NCBI RefSeq assembly: GCF_019175285.1
Contig: NC_056524.1
Span: 174,059,563 to 174,123,562, forward strand
Length of the DNA: 64,000 nt
Origin: Sceloporus undulatus
Taxonomy: Eukaryota > Chordata > Lepidosauria > Squamata > Phrynosomatidae
Reading direction: 5' to 3'
This document shows, one piece after another, positions 58,621 through 64,000 of the stretch (within the stretch, counting starts at the first letter, position 1; every line of letters starts with the position of its first letter). A program made the translations under genes and the position numbers. Below the pieces are notes generated by a model that did no database searches, had not been told where the DNA came from, and saw only the letters and a program-made list of their open reading frames with translations.

Positions 58621-58757
58621 AGTGGTTCTCAACCTTTGGCTCTCCTAATGTTCTGGACTTCATCTCCCAGAAGTCTCAGCCAGCTTGCCCAAACGATATG
58701 GGATTCTGGGAGCTGAAGTCCAATGCTTGGAGGACCCAAGGTTGAGAACCACTGTGT
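58621..58757. repeat. Palindromic hAT-type MITE
   Basis: Ends CAGTGGTTCTCAACCTTTGG and CCAAGGTTGAGAACCACTG. The inner 'ggacttcatctcccagaag' is mirrored by 'ctgggagctgaagtcc'. The flanks ctgtagga / gtgtagga look like an imperfect 8-bp duplication. Confidence 0.85.
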
Positions 58758-58999
58758 GTAGGACATATGTTTTAAGTGTTAATGAGTTTTGTGAGATTTG
58801 GATTTTATTGTACTTTGACATATGGCCAACAGAGTTGTCTCTAAATATGTCTTTCATTGTCTAGTTTAAAATGATGTGGTAACAAATGTGTTTATTTGGT
58901 TATGTTTAGATGTTGCAACTGTAAACAGGCCTTTGCCCTCTCTGCCCACAAAATGGAGGGAGGGAGGGATGGGGTAAACAGACACTGAAGAAACCAAAC

Positions 59000-59500
59000 C
59001 AGGGCAAACTGAGGAGGAGGAGGAGGAGAAGGGGGCGGCTTCAGAGGCCGCTACTGCGCATGCTCCCTGGGTTACCGCGCATGCGTGGTGGCGAGATAGA
59101 AGGTGCTGCTGCTCCTGCCTGTCAGTAAGGGTTTTGCTGCTGGCTGCTGAGGGAGAGCGCGCGCCTGTGCGCGTGCGCGAGGAAGAGATGGAGCCCCTGG
59201 CCTTCTGGTTTGGGCAACCGACAGCCAGAAGCAGCAGCAGCGTCGTCGTCGACGAAGAAGGGGAGGAGGACGGCGGGAGCCCTTGAGGAAGGAGGGAGGG
59301 AGGGAGGGAGGAAATGGCCACCCAGCTCCCCCCGTTGGACGCAGCTCCTCCAAGCCCCTCGCTCTCCTCCTCGTCGTCGTCCATGGAGGATGGAAGGCGG
59401 GGGCTCCTCAATGGCTGCGTCCCTCTCTCCCATCAGGTGGCCGGGCACATGTACGGCAAGGACAAGGGCGGTGAGTGGACCCTTGGAGACCCCGAGACCC
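59000..59500 (+). promoter_or_regulatory. IPMK: CpG island promoter of IPMK
   Basis: CpG-dense block with NRF1-like palindromes TGCGCATGCTC (59055-59065) and CGCGCATGCGTG (59076-59087), and a third near 59166-59178 (tgtgcgcgtgcgcg). A (GAG)n run precedes it at about 59010-59030, and (GGA)n/(GGGA)n lies in the 5' UTR. Confidence 0.8.
59314..59470 (+). CDS. IPMK: IPMK coding exon 1 (N-terminus of inositol polyphosphate multikinase)
   Basis: 157 bp from ATG (59314) to a GTGAGT donor: 52 codons plus one base. It opens MATQLPPLDAAPPSP, then a run of seven serines, then the conserved NGCVPLSHQVAGHMYGKDK, which matches human IPMK exon 1 nearly exactly. IPMK phosphorylates IP3 and IP4 to IP5 and also makes PIP3. 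It acts mainly in the nucleus. The catalytic PxxxDxKxG motif and the rest of the kinase domain are in later exons beyond this window. The variable Pro/Ser-rich start agrees with a disordered N-terminus. The gene is on the same strand as CISD1, 9 kb downstream. Confidence 0.95.
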
Positions 59501-59552
59501 CCTCCCCTTGTGGGCCTTATGGGCTCACTCGCCTCTCCCCTCCCTAAGGCTA

Positions 59553-59868
59553 AGGGCTCTGGGTTCGAATCCTGATCCAGAGTGCCCTGGAGCTCAGTTA
59601 TGAACCCCACTGGGAGACCTCGGTCAGGACACACTCTCTCAGCCTCCTCAGGGGAAGGCAAAGGCAAACCCCCTCTGATCCCGTCTTGACAAGAAATCCC
59701 CCATGATGGGGTGGTAGGGTCACTATAACCCCCCTCCCCCATGATAGGGTCTTAGGGTCACTATAAGCCCCCATGACAGGGCCTTAGGGTCATTATATAC
59801 CCCTATGATAGAATCACCATAAACCCCCATGATAGGTTTGCCTTACAGCCACTATAAGCTTGGTATTA
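59553..59868 (+). mobile_element. Sauria-type SINE with internal minisatellite
   Basis: Box B 'gggttcgaatcc' at about 59570, then the body 'cactgggagacctcggtcag' and 'caggggaaggcaaaggcaaa'. From about 59697 the segment 'ccatgatagggtcttagggt/cactataa' is repeated about five times (unit roughly 31-36 bp) before the SINE breaks off. Confidence 0.8.
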
Positions 59869-59884
59869 TTTGATTATTATTCTT

Positions 59885-60187
59885 TTAACATATTGAGGAG
59901 GGAGCAAGCTTGTTTTCTGCTGCTCCAGAGAACAGGACCCAGAGCAATGGATGCAAGCTACAGGAAATGAGATTCCACCTCAACATTAGGAGGAACTTCC
60001 TGACAGTAAGGGCTGTTCAACAGTGGAATGCACTCCTTCCTTGGAGTGTACTGGAGTCTCCTTCCTTAGAGGTCTTCAAACAGAGGCTGGATGGCCATCT
60101 GTCAGGATGCTTTGATTGAGAGTTCCTGCATGGCAGAATGGGGTTGGACTGGATGGTCCTTGAGGTCTCTTCCAACTCAATGATTCA
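59885..60187 (+). mobile_element. CR1-like LINE, 3' region
   Basis: Plus-strand order 'gcaagcttgttttctgctgc', 'gattccacctcaacattagg', 'gaggtcttcaaacagaggct', 'ttggactggatggtccttg'. The frame 59910-60119 is a relic. It is the opposite orientation of 47058-47400. A SINE tail follows at 60216-60262. Confidence 0.85.
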
Positions 60188-60308
60188 AAACTTTGTAATC
60201 AGTGTTTACAACTGTGCCTTAGGCTTGCCGCAAGTCAGAAACTCAAAGGCACGCATCAACAAAAACTCCATAAGAAGGCTTTTATAGAGGCTTTATATTA
60301 GGAGGCTT

Positions 60309-61252
60309 TAGTTACAGATGAAAGTGCAAAGACAGGTCTGATGCTGAACATAAAGAAAACAGAAATACACAAATTCAATCTAGACAACGAGGAAATTGAA
60401 ATAGTTAAAGAGTTCCCATATCTAGGATCAAACATTGACCAGAATGGAGACTGCAGTCAAGAAATCAGAAGAAGACTAGGAATGGGAAGGGCAGCTATGA
60501 AAGAACTGGAAAAGCTACTGAAGAGCAAAGACATACAACCGAGCACTAAAGTCAGAATCATTAGGTCATTGTATAGTGCGCCTGCATTATACATGGGCGC
60601 GCTATATGCAGAGCATATGTACTCAAGCCACGGAGAGCACACAGGGGCGCAAGGGGCTGCGCGTCCCATTCATATTAATGGGGTATGCGCTCGTGGTGCC
60701 CCACACGCTCCCAGGCCACCGCACACACAAGCCCCATTCAAATGATTGGGACTCAAGCATACTTGGAATCACGTGGAATTAGCCTTACACAGGGGGTCCG
60801 GAACGGATCCCCCACATAAAGCAAGGGTCTACTGTATTCCCAGTTACCATGTATGGCTGAGAGAGCTGGTCAGTGAAAGAAGGAGATAGAAAGAAAATCA
60901 GTTCATTTGAAATGTGCTGGAGAAGAGTACTTAGGATCCCATGGACAGCCAAGAAGACAAACATAATGGGTCATTGAACAGATCAGACCAGGGCTCTTCT
61001 TGGAAGCAAAGATGATCAAGTTGAGACTATCGTACTTTGGTCACATAATTAGAAGGCATGGGTCACTAGAAAAAACCATAATGCTAGGAAAGAGAGGAAG
61101 ACCAGATGGATAGACTTAATGGGGGGGGTAGTGGGTAAGGGCTTGCAGGATCTGGTCAAGGTAGTAGAGAATAGTTATTCTTAAAGATGTCTCATCCACA
61201 GGGTTGCCATGAGTCAGAACCGACTCGAGGGCAGCTAACAAGAACAACAAAT
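60309..61252 (+). mobile_element. BovB LINE, 3' end, interrupted by MITE
   Basis: Begins 'gatgctgaacataaagaaaa'. Frame phrases: FPYLGSNIDQNGDCSQEIRR, MGRAAMKELEKLLKSKDIQ. After the MITE at 60574-60834 it continues 'cagttaccatgtatggc', 'actatcgtactttggtcac' and ends 'gggttgccatgagtcagaac' with an acaagaacaacaa tail. Frames are broken. Confidence 0.88.
60574..60834. repeat. TA-flanked MITE nested in BovB
   Basis: TA at 60572-60573 and 60835-60836. BovB reads 'cattgta' before and 'ttcccagttacc' after, continuous in other copies. The right end matches the element beside the gap at 2483. The core has inverted 'gcgcgctatat' and 'atatgcagag' segments and GC-rich flanks. Confidence 0.75.
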
Positions 61253-61377
61253 CAATGTTTTAGCTTTGTCTTTTAAAATTAATTGTAACCCGCCTTGAAT
61301 CCCAGGATGGCAAGGGAACCCCCTCCCACACAAACACAGCAATGAAACTTGAGTTGGACACAATAACAATTAATTCT

Positions 61378-61551
61378 CCCACTCAGGCATCTATGTTCAC
61401 TATGTGACCTTGGGCTAGTCACACTCTCTCAGGGGAAGGGAATGGCAAACCTCCTCTGAACAAATCCTGACTAGAAAACCCCATGATAGGGGGTTGCCTT
61501 AGGGTCACTATAAGTTGGGAATGACTTGAAGGCACACAACAACAACAACAA
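61378..61551 (+). mobile_element. Sauria-type SINE, headless copy
   Basis: 'atgtgaccttgggctagtca', 'ggcaaacctcctctgaacaa', tail 'gggaatgacttgaaggcaca' and (caa)n. The head is replaced by unrelated sequence. Confidence 0.85.
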
Positions 61552-61559
61552 CAGTTATT

Positions 61560-61733
61560 TCACCTAGCCAGGCATATATACTCACTGGATGACCTTGGGC
61601 TAGTCACACTCTCTCAGCCTCAGAGGAAGGCAGTGGCAAACCTCTGAATCAATCTTGTCAAGAAAATCCCAGGATAGGGTCACCTTAGTGTTGGAAATGA
61701 CTGGAAGGAACACAGCAACAACAACAGTTTTAT
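61560..61733 (+). mobile_element. Sauria-type SINE, headless copy in tandem
   Basis: The same start point ('ctcaggcatctatgttcact' against 'agccaggcatatatactcac') and the same body as 61378-61551. The two are probably a tandem duplication of one truncated SINE and its flank. The tail ends in caacaacaac. Confidence 0.8.
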
Positions 61734-62157
61734 TTCACCCACCCTTGTGATTAAAACTTGGAGGCCCCAAGGGATTATTTTTGGTTTGAATATACTTTCA
61801 GCCCCCCCACCTTCATGTTTCCCCAAAGTTTTAAGTGATTTCTTTCTTCCTTCCGTGCTTCCAGTTGTATGTCTTTTCAAGAGGGAATTTTTGGGGTGTG
61901 GGTGGGGACATCTGCTGTTAACAACAATGACAACAGGAGGAGCAGCAGCAACAGAGGTTTTATGTGTTTATCCCATTTGCGTCTCGCCCTTTTTCTCAGG
62001 GAACTCAGGGTAATATACTAGAGCAGTGGTTCCCAACCTTTTCTATACCCCAATCCCTTAGAAGATGGTTGATTACTGTTTGCTTCCCCTACAAAAGTAA
62101 TGTCACGTTTGAGGTTGAAGAAGTCTTAATTTCTAATTTTTGAACTACCTAGAATAC

Positions 62158-62565
62158 TGTGGTTGTTGTGTGCCTTCAAGTCATTTCTGACTTTCATGTG
62201 GTCTTCTTCTTCTTCATCATCATCATCATCATCATTATTATTATTATTATTATTTTATTTATCCTAACTTTCTCCTGATACAGGGATTCAAGAGAGGTAA
62301 CAAAATTTAAAACTGTACAAGTTAATACAAAGCATTAAAACTGTAAATGTAATTTTTAAAATAAAATGATTAAACAGTTTTAAAAAGTTAAAAACTAAAA
62401 TTTAAAATGGCATGTTTCTTCAGAGGAGATTTACCACTGCCATGCTCTGAGGCTGAGAGAGTGTGACTTGCCCAGGGTCACCCAGAGGGTTTCAGGGCCG
62501 AGCAGGGATCCTGTTCTTCAGAGCCACAGTCCAGTGCTAAAACCACTATGCCATGCTGGCTACAA
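62158..62565 (-). mobile_element. Sauria-type SINE split by simple repeat and fragment
   Basis: Minus-strand tail at 62158-62200 (gttgtgtgccttcaagtcat on plus) and head/body at 62410-62565 (ctgaggctgagagagtgtga ... ccactatgccatgctggct). Between them are (CTT)n(CAT)n(ATT)n at 62203-62256 and a worn repeat piece. Confidence 0.8.
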
Positions 62566-64000
62566 TACTATGAGTGAGCAAATTGACCTTAAATTGACCT
62601 AAAAAAAGAATATTTTAACTCAGTGCATAAAAAGCAAATCTTAATTGAGCAATCAGATTCTAATTTATTCTGGGAAAAATGAGTGATGACTTGTCACTGA
62701 GGGACACATGCTATTCCTTAAGACACATCTCAAGTTAGGAGCTATTTTTCATTTTAACTTTTAAACCACCCTGCTAGGTTTGATTATGGTGTGTACATGT
62801 GTGTGTTCATTTACCTTCCTTTCCAGTAGTCCAGTGAAGTAGGATGAAAGGGCCAATTTATTTCAGGGCATCTTATGATTTTCAGAGTGGTCCTATCTCC
62901 CTCTTTGGGTCTGCCCTGTGTCAATCCATTTAGTAGCTTTCAGTTTTGTGTAACGACATCAAGTTTTTAAGTAATTCTTTTTTTCAAAAGTGAAAATGTT
63001 TCACCTTTGAAGTCCAGCACCTAAAATTCTCATAAAACCTGGTTTTTATCCTTATTGAAGGGTTTTCTATTGTGTCTGCTTCTGTACAGCTTGGTAGTTT
63101 ACAGTAAATACTTGCGTCTTGGCATGTATTTCTGGAGCAATACTAGAGCAGCACAACATTTTCCTTCCTAGTAAACTGTTTAAAGTCATTACATATGATA
63201 GCTTCCTTACTGTGGTTGCTGCTATGCCTGCTGCTTTGTTTTGGTTTGCAAATGACCTCCCTCTGCTCTTCTTCAAGCCTGCAGGGCAAGGCTCCTTTTT
63301 CCCTTTTGATAATATACTTTTAATTTGATATATTGGTGTACACTTCTTCTCTATGAAGAGGAAGTTTTGAAGCAAGGGAAAATTGAGTTTCCCTTTTCCG
63401 TGTACCAATATCCAAACAAAAATCAAACAGTAAAAAAATAAAAAATAAAATAAATGCTAGTGCTCCTACTAAAAAAGTTCAGAAACTTTTAATGAGATAA
63501 ATAGGGAGACCTCTTGTAGGTTTCTACAGGAAACAGAGAAACTGTGGGAAGAAAAAACAGAATGTTGCGTCTCCTGTTTTGAATAAAGAGAAGGTTCGCC
63601 ATTCATTAGAGAGGGATTTCATCACCATGCAGTGAGTGTGGTTTCCTGTAAATAGTCTCTTTTACTGAAACTGGGCCTAGGTAGAGGTAAGAAAAGGGGA
63701 AATTGGTGATGAATGAATGTACGGAAGATTTGAAGAGATTACAACATTAAAGTGACTTCCAAGTCTCTCTTGGATTCCAGTGGGGTCACTGTGTTCCAGT
63801 ATTGAAAACTTACATGAATGTAGAGTAGCATTTCTCAAAATTCAGAGTCTGTGCCCCTATACAAAGCCAAACCAGTCAGAAAGTGTCACAGATTTAGGCA
63901 AAAGGGTTAGAGTTGCATTGCAAAATCTACCATGGGGTTGGTGTGATGTATCCTTGAATGTGAAAACAGATGTATTTTTGACAGGTCCATGGCATGTAGG
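62566..64000. other. IPMK intron 1 end, nothing recognised
   Basis: No coding homology or repeat was seen. Short frames (for example 63067-63426) have no recognisable domain. Confidence 0.45.

Larger units (their letters stand above)
59471..64000 (+). other. IPMK: IPMK intron 1 (partial)
   Basis: From the exon 1 donor to the window end. It contains SINE, CR1 and BovB insertions listed separately. From about 62570 to 64000 no repeat or exon was recognised. Confidence 0.8.

Noticed and set aside
59122-59742. 206-aa minus-strand frame over the IPMK island
   Set aside because: Low-complexity translation of GC-rich DNA opposite IPMK exon 1; no homology.

Overview
This is vertebrate nuclear DNA, most likely from a squamate reptile (a lizard, possibly an iguanian). 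Genes have short exons in long introns. The repeats are typical of squamates: Sauria-type tRNA SINEs whose 3' tail matches BovB (RTE) LINEs, several BovB copies, CR1 3' ends, one long L1-clade LINE, a SPIN-like hAT element and many short inverted-repeat DNA elements (MITEs). No bacterial operons, CRISPR arrays, RNA genes or endogenous retroviruses were recognised.

Layout. 875-984 (+) is one isolated exon matching the membrane segment of DNAJB12; no other exon of that gene was found. 1-10 kb is otherwise repeats: a broken BovB, TA-flanked MITEs and an L1 (minus strand) whose 5' end is lost in a 100-N gap. 10.2-42.7 kb (-) is the complete UBE2D1 gene (7 coding exons, 147 aa, ubiquitin-conjugating enzyme E2 D1). 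42.7-45.55 kb is a head-to-head intergenic region with a CpG island at each end, and MITEs, a BovB and an AT-rich degenerate repeat between them. 45.55-50.22 kb (+) is the complete CISD1 gene (3 exons, 108 aa, mitoNEET). 50.5-59.0 kb is intergenic and holds nested MITEs, an unusual LINE-derived element with a perfect 14-bp target duplication, and a BovB. 59.0-59.5 kb (+) is the CpG island and first coding exon of IPMK; the rest of the window is its first intron.

Gene context. As I recall the human map, 10q21 reads IPMK(-) CISD1(+) UBE2D1(+), with CISD1 head-to-head with IPMK. Here CISD1 is head-to-head with UBE2D1 instead. The human paralogues UBE2D3 and CISD2 on 4q24 are also head-to-head, so the arrangement in this window may be the ancestral one and the human CISD1 orientation the derived one. 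This is the most interesting gene-level observation.

Exon boundaries were read by hand from splice sites and known protein sequences. Repeat boundaries are approximate unless a target duplication is given. Family names come from memory, not from a database search.
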